This document shows, piece after piece, positions 43,458 through 50,939 of a stretch of 64,000 bases of DNA. The notes below the pieces were generated by a model. It was given only the letters and a program-made list of their open reading frames with translations, was not told where the DNA came from and did no database searches. This DNA is from an uncultured Eubacterium sp. (lineage in GTDB: Bacteria; Bacillota; Clostridia; Lachnospirales; Lachnospiraceae). Each line of letters begins with the position of its first letter. Position 1 is the stretch's first letter. The position numbers and the translations under genes were made by a program. Location: contig CAKRGF010000006.1 of NCBI GenBank assembly GCA_934322085.1, positions 22,480 through 86,479 on the forward strand. Direction: 5' to 3'.

Positions 43458-43925
43458 TTATGATTCATACAATCTTAAATTCTTTTCCACTAATTTTTCT
43501 CCTTCATAAACAAGACGAAGACTAAAAAACCGCGGTTCATCTTCCAGAAACAATTTTAGGAAAATGGCATCCCCCTCCCATGTTGGAAGTGAAGGTACTT
43601 TTTCTTTTTCAACCCAAAACAAATCACCTTCATCACATTCTATTACTTCTCCCTCGAATTTGTCGGCACTAAAAAGACACATCAGTTCCGGCTCACACTG
43701 GTCACTGACAAAAGTTACAATTCCGCGAAACCGGTAAGAAGTAAGAAAAAGCCCTGTCTCCTCCTTTACTTCCCTTAACAGACATTCCTCCGGTCCTTCG
43801 CCTTCCTCGGCATGTCCTCCAACACCAATCCATTTGTCCTTATTAATATCTTTTTCCTTTTTTGTGCGATGAAGCATCAGATATTTCCCATCTTTTTCAA
43901 TATAACAAAGTGTCGTCATTTTCAT
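43458..43925 (-). CDS. Nudix hydrolase (MutT/8-oxo-dGTP diphosphatase-like)
   Basis: 155 residues with the Nudix box GGHAEEGEGPEECLLREVKEETGL complete in spacing (quoted as two adjoining parts: GGHAEEGEGPEE and CLLREVKEETGL). It hydrolyses nucleoside diphosphate derivatives, possibly oxidised dGTP. GAGGTG lies before the ATG. It lies downstream of the sce7726-like gene on the same strand. Confidence 0.9.
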   Translation of the reverse strand: MKMTTLCYIEKDGKYLMLHRTKKEKDINKDKWIGVGGHAEEGEGPEECLLREVKEETGLFLTSYRFRGIVTFVSDQCEPELMCLFSADKFEGEVIECDEGDLFWVEKEKVPSLPTWEGDAIFLKLFLEDEPRFFSLRLVYEGEKLVEKNLRLYES

Positions 43926-43931
43926 CGTTTG

Positions 43932-44513
43932 TCACCTCTTTTTAAATTCATCAATCTGCTGTTGAATCGTCGTGTAATCCCGCTCAAACAACTCATCACT
44001 AATTTGTTTATGAAGCAGGTCTTCCGGTACTTTTTCCATGATTTTTTTGCGGACAAAATCTTTGCTTTTCTGTTTGTATGCCGGCAAATGATTCACTTCT
44101 TGAATATGCGCCAGTTCCGGACGCCACAACAATTTTATTTTATGAAGCATTTTCTGCTTGGGATTTTTTTCAGCTTTGCGGAGCACATAAAAATCGCATG
44201 CTCCATTTAATTCCTCCACTGTAATAATGCCCCACCACTCCGGCACATGTTCCCCCACGTGATGAGCATGCTTCGAACCGGCAACGACATAATTCCGATC
44301 AAAAAAGCGGTCGTAATCTTTAACCTGGCGTGAAAGTCTTGCGTAGGTGTCTGCATCGCTTTTGATTTCAATTCCTACCAGTTCTTCTTCCAAAACCATC
44401 ACAACATCCGCTCTGGATTTTCCCATCGTTTTTTCCTCTATAATCCGAACTTTCCCATACTGCTCTTCCAAAAAATCAAATAGCGGCTCCCTGATATCTT
44501 TATCTTTTAACAT
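43932..44513 (-). CDS. sce7726-family protein
   Basis: 193 residues from ATG 44513, which has GGAGG upstream. The N-terminal half looks like a restriction-endonuclease-like core (RADVVMVLEEELVGIEIKSDADTYARL), with D and E-x-K in PD-(D/E)XK order. Family members are of unknown role, possibly DNA repair or mobile-element-related. It starts within the end of the Crp/Fnr gene (14-base overlap), suggesting coupling. Confidence 0.75.
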   Translation of the reverse strand: MLKDKDIREPLFDFLEEQYGKVRIIEEKTMGKSRADVVMVLEEELVGIEIKSDADTYARLSRQVKDYDRFFDRNYVVAGSKHAHHVGEHVPEWWGIITVEELNGACDFYVLRKAEKNPKQKMLHKIKLLWRPELAHIQEVNHLPAYKQKSKDFVRKKIMEKVPEDLLHKQISDELFERDYTTIQQQIDEFKKR

Positions 44514-45168
44514 CGTATTCCTCCGCCTCCAAAAGTTCAAATTCATTTTTATAGAAAGAAAGGATTCCTTCTTCCTGCATAAGTCCTAACTCCTTTGACA
44601 GTGCACTCCGGTCTAAATTCAGGTAATCCGCCATCTGCTGTCTGTTAAACGGAATCCTAAATTTCCGGCAGCCGCTTCTCACCCTCTGCATTGAAAGATA
44701 GGTGTACACACGGTCCCTGATTTTTTTTGGCGTTGTGCAGAAAATACGATTTGACAACACGAGATTTTTCTTGCTGAGCATACGGATTATGTTCGCCTGC
44801 ATTTTCCCATACCAGGAATATCCGGCATTTTTTTCATGCATAAGCTGTTTCATAGGTAGAAACAGAATTACCGTCTCGCTCGTCGCCACCGCATCTACCG
44901 CCATTGCTTCGCCACAGAGCGCATACGTCTCCGCAAATACATCCCCGGCTTCTGCATTTCCTAGCAGACTTACATTACCGGAAACATCCACACTTTCTAT
45001 ATTTACGTTTCCTTTTATGACAATTCCCATCTCTTCTGTAATGTCACCCTGATGAAAAATAATCGTATTTTTTTTGAATTTTTTCTCTCGCAGACACAAA
45101 AAACGAACCATTTCATCCCATTCTGCGTCCGTTATTTCCATAAAAATCGGTATTTGTGGTTTTTGCAT
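44500..45168 (-). CDS. Crp/Fnr-family transcriptional regulator
   Basis: 222 residues: a cyclic-nucleotide-binding-like beta barrel (FHQGDITEEMGIVIKGNVNI) and a C-terminal winged helix (FNRQQMADYLNLDRSALSKELGLMQEEG). No N-terminal FNR-type cysteine cluster is visible, so it may sense NO, redox or a small molecule like HcpR relatives. It is divergent from the ferredoxin gene, with a perfect 14-bp palindrome between them. Confidence 0.9.
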   Translation of the reverse strand: MQKPQIPIFMEITDAEWDEMVRFLCLREKKFKKNTIIFHQGDITEEMGIVIKGNVNIESVDVSGNVSLLGNAEAGDVFAETYALCGEAMAVDAVATSETVILFLPMKQLMHEKNAGYSWYGKMQANIIRMLSKKNLVLSNRIFCTTPKKIRDRVYTYLSMQRVRSGCRKFRIPFNRQQMADYLNLDRSALSKELGLMQEEGILSFYKNEFELLEAEEYDVKR

Positions 45169-45200
45169 TTTCGCTCCTTAATTTGAAAAAAATAATTTTC

Positions 45201-45214
45201 GTTGTTATAACAAC
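45201..45214. promoter_or_regulatory. Crp/Fnr-type operator
   Basis: GTTGTTATAACAAC is a perfect 14-bp palindrome. Its centre lies 41.5 bases upstream of the start predicted from the TATAAT at 45237, the classic class II activator position. Confidence 0.7.
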
Positions 45215-45236
45215 ATAATTTTAGCACAGCGTTTTC

Positions 45237-45242
45237 TATAAT
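45237..45242 (+). promoter_or_regulatory. -10 element of the ferredoxin promoter
   Basis: TATAAT with no good -35 17 bases upstream (CATAAT there), as expected for an activator-dependent promoter. Confidence 0.6.
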
Positions 45243-45282
45243 ACAACCAGAAACAACAATTACCCGAAAGGAAGGATAAACT

Positions 45283-45903
45283 ATGATACGAAGAATTATT
45301 CAGATTGATGAAGATAAATGTAACGGATGTGGTGCCTGTGCCAATGCCTGCCACGAAGGTGCCATCGGTATGGTAAACGGAAAAGCAAAATTGCTGCGCG
45401 ACGACTACTGCGACGGACTTGGCGACTGTCTGCCAACCTGCCCGACCGGTGCCATTACTTTTGTGGAACGGGAAGCTGCTGCTTACGACGAAGAAGCCGT
45501 AAAAGAAAATATGAAAAAGAAAGTGGACACCTCTCTTACGTCCGAATTAAGACAGTGGCCGGTTCAGATCAAACTCGTACCGACAAAGGCTCCTTACTTT
45601 GACGGTGCCAAACTTTTGATTGCTGCGGACTGCACCGCCTATGCGTATGCTAATTTCCATCATGATTTTATCAAAGGAAAAATCACCGTTGTCGGCTGTC
45701 CAAAACTGGATGACATCGATTATTCAGAAAAACTAACCGAAATCATCCAGAACAATGACATCCAGAGCGTAACCGTTGTCCGCATGGAAGTACCGTGCTG
45801 TGGCGGACTTGAGCATGCGGCAAAGACAGCACTGCAAAACAGTGGAAAATTTATTCCATGGCAGGTTGTCACAATTTCTACGGATGGACAGATTTTAGAT
45901 TAA
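45283..45903 (+). CDS. 4Fe-4S ferredoxin-domain protein
   Basis: 206 residues. Two cluster motifs lie near the N-terminus: CNGCGACANACHEGAI and CDGLGDCLPTCPTGAI. The C-terminal half is unassigned but has conserved cysteines (CTAYAYANFHHDF, VGCPKLDD, PCCGGLEHAAKTA). It is probably an electron carrier or sensor in anaerobic redox stress. It is divergent from the Crp/Fnr regulator, which is likely its activator. Confidence 0.88.
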   Translation: MIRRIIQIDEDKCNGCGACANACHEGAIGMVNGKAKLLRDDYCDGLGDCLPTCPTGAITFVEREAAAYDEEAVKENMKKKVDTSLTSELRQWPVQIKLVPTKAPYFDGAKLLIAADCTAYAYANFHHDFIKGKITVVGCPKLDDIDYSEKLTEIIQNNDIQSVTVVRMEVPCCGGLEHAAKTALQNSGKFIPWQVVTISTDGQILD

Positions 45904-45971
45904 TTACAACACACAATACATGATGTGTATGTCTTCATAATCCCCGCTGCGGTTTTCAAAGCCGCCGGGGA

Positions 45972-46310
45972 TTATTCCTCCATTTTCTTCTGATATTCTT
46001 CGCCCCACGTCCACATAGCGTCTAAAATCGGTTTCAAACTGTATCCCACATCCGTAAGTGAATATTCAACTTTTGGCGGCACCTCGGCATACACTTTCCG
46101 ATTTACAAGCCCACTCTGCTCCATCTGTCGAAGCTGTGCTGTCAACACTTTCTGTGAAACATGTCCGATTGATTTCTTTAACTCCCCAAACCGTTTTGTC
46201 CCCGGAAGTAAGTCTCTTAAAATTAACACTTTCCATTTATCACTAATTAAGGTAAGCGTTGTTTCCACCGGACAGGCAGGAAGTTTTTCTGCTGTTGATA
46301 TATTTTCCAT
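45972..46310 (-). CDS. HxlR-family transcriptional regulator
   Basis: 112 residues from ATG 46310 (AAGGAG nine bases upstream). Winged helix-turn-helix of the HxlR/MarR-like type with the N-terminal cysteine motif CPVETTLTLISDKWKVLILRDL, which senses electrophiles or redox in relatives. It is divergent from the PNPOx genes and probably controls them. Confidence 0.9.
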   Translation of the reverse strand: MENISTAEKLPACPVETTLTLISDKWKVLILRDLLPGTKRFGELKKSIGHVSQKVLTAQLRQMEQSGLVNRKVYAEVPPKVEYSLTDVGYSLKPILDAMWTWGEEYQKKMEE

Positions 46311-46347
46311 GGCAAAAGTCTCCTTTTTACGCAATTGTTTCCTTTTG

Positions 46348-46379
46348 GTAACTATAGCACAAAATAGTGCTTACTTTAC
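46348..46379. promoter_or_regulatory. Candidate HxlR operator
   Basis: An imperfect inverted repeat with GTAACTATAGCAC on the left and GTGCTTACTTTAC on the right, six bases apart, between the divergent HxlR and PNPOx genes. A TATAAT at 46401 lies downstream for the plus-strand operon. Confidence 0.45.
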
Positions 46380-46462
46380 GAAAGGTCCCTATGGCGATAT
46401 TATAATAGCATCAACAGGAAAACACAATATTTTTTCCAAAAAAATTTTTAGGAGGTTTTATT

Positions 46463-46858
46463 ATGAACAAAGTAATTGAATTTTTAAAAGAGAATCCGGT
46501 ACAGTATCTCGCTACCGTAGGACGCGATGGAAAGGCAAAGTGCCGCCCGTTTATGTTTGCCGGAGAAATGGACGGAAAACTGTGGTTCTGCACAAATAAC
46601 ACAAAAGATGTCTATCTGGATATGCAGAGCAATCCGGAAATTGAAATTTCTGTTTCCAGTCCGTCTTATGCATGGATTCGCCTGCACGGAAAAGCCGTAT
46701 TTGAAAAAAAAATGGCTGCAAAAGAAATGTGTATAGCAAATCCGATTGTCAAAGGACAGTATGAGACAGCGGACAATCCGATTTTTGAGGTATTTTACCT
46801 GGATGAGCCGCATGGTGTAATTGCTGATTTCTCCGGGAATCCACCGTATACATTTTAA
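46463..46858 (+). CDS. PNPOx-fold flavin-binding protein
   Basis: 131 residues of the pyridoxamine-5'-phosphate-oxidase-like split barrel (YLATVGRDGKAKCRPFMFAGEMDGKLWFCT). Such proteins bind FMN or F420 and reduce varied substrates. GGAGG lies before the ATG. It is first in a four-gene run leading to a macrodomain protein and a sirtuin. Confidence 0.85.
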   Translation: MNKVIEFLKENPVQYLATVGRDGKAKCRPFMFAGEMDGKLWFCTNNTKDVYLDMQSNPEIEISVSSPSYAWIRLHGKAVFEKKMAAKEMCIANPIVKGQYETADNPIFEVFYLDEPHGVIADFSGNPPYTF

Positions 46859-46895
46859 CTAATAACCCATTTTGCCGCCAGAAAGGAGAACACAT

Positions 46896-47510
46896 ATGAC
46901 AATGATGAAAAATCAGTATCTTAATTTGTTGGTAAATGAATTTCATTCTGCCACCATGGCAACGATTGGCGCGGACGGTCATCCGGTAACCCGCATCATT
47001 GATTTGATGCTTTGGGATGAATCCGGTGTTTATTTCTTGACGGCAAAAGGGAAATCCCTTTATACTCAGCTTATGGAGCAGAAATTTATTGCCCTGTCTG
47101 CAACCGCAGACAAACGGGCAATTTCCCTCCGCGGTAAAATTAAAAATATCCACTCTGAAAAATTAGAAGAAATATTTGAAAGAAATCCTTATATGAAAGG
47201 AATTTATCCCGGTGATACCAAAACTGCCCTCGAAGTATTTTGCATTTATGAAGCGGAGGGCGAGTATTTTGATATCCGTACGCCATCCCATATTATAAGG
47301 GATTCCTTTGTGATCGGAAATTCTAAACATATGGAACACGGATATTTTGTTCAGGCAGACTGTATCGGGTGTAAACTCTGCTACTCTGTCTGTCCGCAAA
47401 AATGCATTGACATCACAACCATCCCCGTTGTCATCGACCAAAATCGGTGCCTGCACTGCGGACAATGTAAAGAAATCTGCCCAAAACAAGCTATTGAAAA
47501 GAGGTATTAG
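46896..47510 (+). CDS. PNPOx-fold protein fused to a 2x[4Fe-4S] ferredoxin domain
   Basis: 204 residues. Residues 1 to about 140 are a flavin split barrel (HSATMATIGADGHPVTRIID). The C-terminal 60 carry two clusters: CIGCKLCYSVCPQKCI and CLHCGQCKEICPKQAI. The fusion links a flavin site directly to an electron carrier. The start at 46896 follows AAAGGAG. The next gene begins two bases after its stop. Confidence 0.88.
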   Translation: MTMMKNQYLNLLVNEFHSATMATIGADGHPVTRIIDLMLWDESGVYFLTAKGKSLYTQLMEQKFIALSATADKRAISLRGKIKNIHSEKLEEIFERNPYMKGIYPGDTKTALEVFCIYEAEGEYFDIRTPSHIIRDSFVIGNSKHMEHGYFVQADCIGCKLCYSVCPQKCIDITTIPVVIDQNRCLHCGQCKEICPKQAIEKRY

Positions 47511-47511
47511 C

Positions 47512-48294
47512 ATGACAAAAAAAGAACGGCTTATTTTTCTCATAAAGACATTACTAAAAGAAAGTCCGGAATACCACAATACATCCATTCCGAAAGATCC
47601 AGCGGAGCAGCGTATGCTTTTGCGCGCTCTAATGAATGTCCGGGCACCAAAGCCAATCGATGAGAATTTTATACAAGTGCAAAATGAATATCTACAGGAA
47701 GTAATCGAGGAAAAGGGAGTGACTGACCTTCACGATTTAACGCCGGTCAAAGACAATTTGTATGTGTGGCAGGGAGATATTACAACACTTCGTTGTGATG
47801 CGATTGTAAATGCCGCCAACTCCCAGATGACAGGCTGCTACATTCCGGGTCATACCTGCATTGATAACTGTATTCACACTTACGCCGGTGTGCAGTTGCG
47901 CTATGACTGCTTTCAAAAAATGCAAAAACAGGGTTTTGAAGAACCAACCGGTCAGGCAAAGATAACACCTGCTTATAACCTGCCCTGCCGCTATGTTCTC
48001 CACACTGTTGGTCCGATTGTAAGCGGACATCTAACAAAAAGGGACTGTGACCTATTAGCAGGCTGTTACACGTCATGCTTACAGCTCGCCGCAGATTACC
48101 ATTTAGAAAGTGTTGCTTTCTGCTGCATTTCTACCGGTGTTTTTCATTTTCCAAATGAAAAAGCTGCCGAAATTGCCGTCACATCCACAACAGACTTTTT
48201 AAAGCAAAATGACACAACAGTAAAGAAGGTGGTATTTAATGTTTTCAAAGATAATGACAAAGAAATCTACGAACGCCTGCTCGGCTCAAATTAG
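47512..48294 (+). CDS. Zinc-type macrodomain ADP-ribosyl hydrolase
   Basis: 260 residues. The macrodomain core is VWQGDITTLRCDAIVNAANS, and the zinc-binding insertion GCYIPGHTCIDNCIH supplies Cys-His-Cys ligands, as in the zinc-containing macrodomains that partner SirTM. ISTGVFHFPNEKAAEIA is the ribose loop. It removes ADP-ribose from protein. The sirtuin gene overlaps its last 56 bases. The start at 47512 follows GAGG. Confidence 0.92.
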   Translation: MTKKERLIFLIKTLLKESPEYHNTSIPKDPAEQRMLLRALMNVRAPKPIDENFIQVQNEYLQEVIEEKGVTDLHDLTPVKDNLYVWQGDITTLRCDAIVNAANSQMTGCYIPGHTCIDNCIHTYAGVQLRYDCFQKMQKQGFEEPTGQAKITPAYNLPCRYVLHTVGPIVSGHLTKRDCDLLAGCYTSCLQLAADYHLESVAFCCISTGVFHFPNEKAAEIAVTSTTDFLKQNDTTVKKVVFNVFKDNDKEIYERLLGSN

Positions 48295-49117
48295 CCGGTT
48301 AAAAGAAAAACTGGAAAAGGCAGATGCCGTTATCATCGGGGCAGGTGCCGGTCTTTCGACCTCTGCCGGATTCACGTATTCCGGGGAGCGGTTTACCCGA
48401 TACTTTTCCGATTTTATTGCTAAATATGGCTTTTCCGATATGTACTCTGGCGGCTTTTATCCATTTGAAACTTTGAATGAACACTGGGCATATTGGAGCC
48501 GCTATATTTATATCAACCGCTATCAAGATGCACCCAGATCGGTTTATGAAAATCTGCTGAAACTGGTAAAAGATAAGGATTATTTTGTTCTTACTACTAA
48601 TGTAGACCACTGTTTTCAAAAGGCAGGATTTGATAAAAAACGCCTTTTTTACACCCAAGGTGATTATGGACTCTTTCAGTGTTCCAAACCATGCTGCAAT
48701 GAAACTTTTGATAATGAAGTCCAAATCCATCAAATGATGAAAGAACAGGAAAATATGCGAATTCCTGACCATCTAATCCCCCGCTGTCCACACTGTGGTG
48801 CTCCTCTGTCAATGAACCTAAGAGCTGATTCTACTTTCGTAGAAGACAAGGGATGGCACGCAGCCGCCAGCCGCTATGATGACTTTATACGCCGTCACAA
48901 AAACTTAAACGTTCTTTTTCTGGAACTTGGTACCGGATATAACACACCCGGCATCATTAAATATCCTTTCTGGCAGATGACTGCTGCCTGGCCGGATGCT
49001 TTTTATGCTTGTATCAATCTTGGACAGACAGAAGTTCCATTGGAAATCCAGAACAAGTCCATAGGCATTTCAAAAGATGCCGGAGAAGTGATAGAAAATT
49101 TGCTTACGGGTGTCTGA
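48239..49117 (+). CDS. SirTM-class protein ADP-ribosylating sirtuin
   Basis: 292 residues with a Rossmann NAD site (AVIIGAGAGLSTSAGFTYSG), LTTNVDHCF, and FYTQGDYGLFQC, where glutamine stands in place of the deacetylase histidine, as described for SirTM. Zinc cysteines are in CSKPCCNE and CPHCGAP. In known systems SirTM ADP-ribosylates a lipoylated GcvH-like protein and the macrodomain reverses it; neither GcvH-L nor a lipoate ligase is in this window. AAGGTGG precedes the ATG. Confidence 0.9.
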   Translation: MFSKIMTKKSTNACSAQISRLKEKLEKADAVIIGAGAGLSTSAGFTYSGERFTRYFSDFIAKYGFSDMYSGGFYPFETLNEHWAYWSRYIYINRYQDAPRSVYENLLKLVKDKDYFVLTTNVDHCFQKAGFDKKRLFYTQGDYGLFQCSKPCCNETFDNEVQIHQMMKEQENMRIPDHLIPRCPHCGAPLSMNLRADSTFVEDKGWHAAASRYDDFIRRHKNLNVLFLELGTGYNTPGIIKYPFWQMTAAWPDAFYACINLGQTEVPLEIQNKSIGISKDAGEVIENLLTGV

Positions 49118-49123
49118 TACAAT

Positions 49124-49708
49124 CTAGAAAACACCCGAAACAAAAATTTCAATACCGATTGCAATGAGAATCGCACCACCAAGAATCGTTGCTTTATTGG
49201 AAAATTTCGTTCCAAATTTTTTACCGAGAATTAAACCGGTGAAGCTGATTACAAAGGTCACAACCGCAATAATCAGAGAGCACGCCAGTGCCATAATAAA
49301 ATCGTACTCCGCAATCGTAAACCCAACAGACAATGCATCAATTGAGGTTGCAATTCCCTGTACCAAGAGAGCGAGTGCACCAACTTTCGCTTTTTCCGCT
49401 TCTTCGGCTCCATCCTGAATGCCTTCCTTCACCATTTTCCCGCCGATAAAAAGAAGCAGTATCAGTGCAATCCATGGAATGAATTTCTCAAACATTTTAA
49501 AATATTCAATAATGGTATGAACACATACCCATCCGGTCATTGGCATTAATGCCTGAAAAAAACCAAAGGTTCCTGCAATGGCACACATTTTTTTCTTGTG
49601 CATCCAAGACTCATTCAATCCATTTGCCAAAGAAACTGAAAATGCGTCCATCGCCAGTCCTACACCAAGCAATATACTGTTGAATACAAAAAATAAACTC
49701 CATTCCAT
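49124..49708 (-). CDS. mntP: Manganese efflux pump MntP
   Basis: 194 residues with six membrane helices in two repeats, each carrying the metal-binding Asp motif: GLAMDAFSVSLANG and GIATSIDALSVGFT. It exports Mn(II). The start at 49708 follows GGAGG by eight bases; an in-frame ATG at 49723 overlaps that site. Upstream is a yybP-ykoY riboswitch with a terminator, so expression should rise with Mn(II). Confidence 0.95.
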   Translation of the reverse strand: MEWSLFFVFNSILLGVGLAMDAFSVSLANGLNESWMHKKKMCAIAGTFGFFQALMPMTGWVCVHTIIEYFKMFEKFIPWIALILLLFIGGKMVKEGIQDGAEEAEKAKVGALALLVQGIATSIDALSVGFTIAEYDFIMALACSLIIAVVTFVISFTGLILGKKFGTKFSNKATILGGAILIAIGIEIFVSGVF

Positions 49709-49762
49709 TTCACAATCCTCCATCTGTTTTCCATTCCGTAATTCCCCGTCTTTTGCATAAAA

Positions 49763-49795
49763 AACCGGGTACAGCAGACATCACTATACCCGGTT
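49763..49795 (-). terminator. Expression-platform terminator of the mntP riboswitch
   Basis: AACCGGGTA and TACCCGGTT form a 9-bp stem followed by a T-run on the minus strand, between the aptamer and mntP. Confidence 0.85.
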
Positions 49796-49840
49796 GAATT
49801 TCTAAAATAGATAGACTTCACGTATAGGAATCCGCTATAC

Positions 49841-49925
49841 ATGAGTCTCGCAATTTAAAACAAGCCAGACCATTCGGTCAGTATGTTGACTTGCTACGTG
49901 TCAGACACGCTCGCTACTCCCTCAT
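49841..49925 (-). ncRNA. yybP-ykoY manganese riboswitch aptamer
   Basis: On the minus strand the P1 stem pairs ATGAG with CTCAT. The conserved GGGAGTAGC follows the 5' arm, AGCAAGTCAACAT is in the middle, and GCGAGACTC is at the 3' junction, matching the family consensus. Its place before mntP fits the Mn(II)-sensing role of this class. Confidence 0.88.
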
Positions 49926-50053
49926 GGGAATTAATTGATAACAGAATATCATTAAAGTGGGGGGTTGTCAACTTTTTGCAACATTTTATCCTTTTCACTC
50001 GTTATATATATGAAAACATGATAAAATAATATTATCGATTGGAGGAATGTATC

Positions 50054-50872
50054 ATGAAAAAAACAATTTTATTTGCTGTTTTCGCTATTTTGTGTCTGGG
50101 AACTGCGCTTCCTGTCCACGCAAAAACAATTCGTAAAAATTATGTGGTCATGCAGGGCGGCACACGGGGAATCAAAGTAAAAAGCAATTTGGTAAAAAAG
50201 AAAGTGAGCAATAAAAAAATATTAGCTAAATTTAACAGCCATTATATGTCACTTATTGTTACCGGAAGGAAAGCTGGCAAGTCAACTCTAACCTACTGGT
50301 ACGGAAAGGGTAAAACAAAATATCGTTATACTGTTACTGTTTTGAGTAAAAACAAGGTAAAAGCACTGGCAAAGAAAAAACTCAAAAAATATGTAGCCGC
50401 ACTTCCAAAAGGCACCAATTATTCTTATGTGGATTTAAACAATGACGGCGTATCCGAAGTATTTTCCGACAAAGGGATTACCTATTACAATTACGCAACA
50501 AAAAAATGCGTAACAAAAAATTATAAAATCGGAAATCTTTTCGCTTCGAAAAAGAGCAAAACTATTTTAGTTACCCGTCCACAGGAAGAAATCCGAAAAA
50601 CCGAGTTTTTTGAATATTTTTCTTCCCTTTATGAGATAAATCCAACAAAAGTATTTGACCTTGTCGACACCGCTGCCGGCTACCGCAAGTACACTGCTGC
50701 CGGATTAAAAGAATATGGAATTAAAAATGCAAATGCTATTTATTCTTTCTACGACGACCACTATGACCAGGACGATTACGACTACATTGGCTATACCAAA
50801 GAGGAATTGGCGCAAAAATTACTGGAATCTATTCCAAATGCCAAAGAGGTTCTCAAAACGAAAACTAAATAA
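50054..50872 (+). CDS. Secreted basic Ig-like protein with Ca-binding-like motif
   Basis: 272 residues with a signal peptide (KKTILFAVFAILCLGTALPVHA). Residues about 25-100 form a Lys-rich Ig-like domain similar in style to the N-terminus of the xylanase. YVDLNNDGVSEVF resembles a dockerin/EF-type calcium loop, and an Asp-rich stretch YDDHYDQDDYDYIG lies near the end. Function unknown; probably extracellular or wall-bound. The ATG follows GGAGG by eight bases. Confidence 0.7.
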   Translation: MKKTILFAVFAILCLGTALPVHAKTIRKNYVVMQGGTRGIKVKSNLVKKKVSNKKILAKFNSHYMSLIVTGRKAGKSTLTYWYGKGKTKYRYTVTVLSKNKVKALAKKKLKKYVAALPKGTNYSYVDLNNDGVSEVFSDKGITYYNYATKKCVTKNYKIGNLFASKKSKTILVTRPQEEIRKTEFFEYFSSLYEINPTKVFDLVDTAAGYRKYTAAGLKEYGIKNANAIYSFYDDHYDQDDYDYIGYTKEELAQKLLESIPNAKEVLKTKTK

Positions 50873-50879
50873 AAATAAC

Positions 50880-50933
50880 AATTTGTTAGAGACTATAACC
50901 AGATATGTTATTTAGTCTCTAACAAATTTTTTT
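50880..50933 (+). terminator. Terminator with GAGACTATAAC stem
   Basis: AATTTGTTAGAGACT pairs with AGTCTCTAACAAATT, and ATAAC/GTTAT continues it, with a T-run after. It lies between the secreted-protein gene and convergent gdhA. Confidence 0.85.
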
Positions 50934-50939
50934 ATTTCA

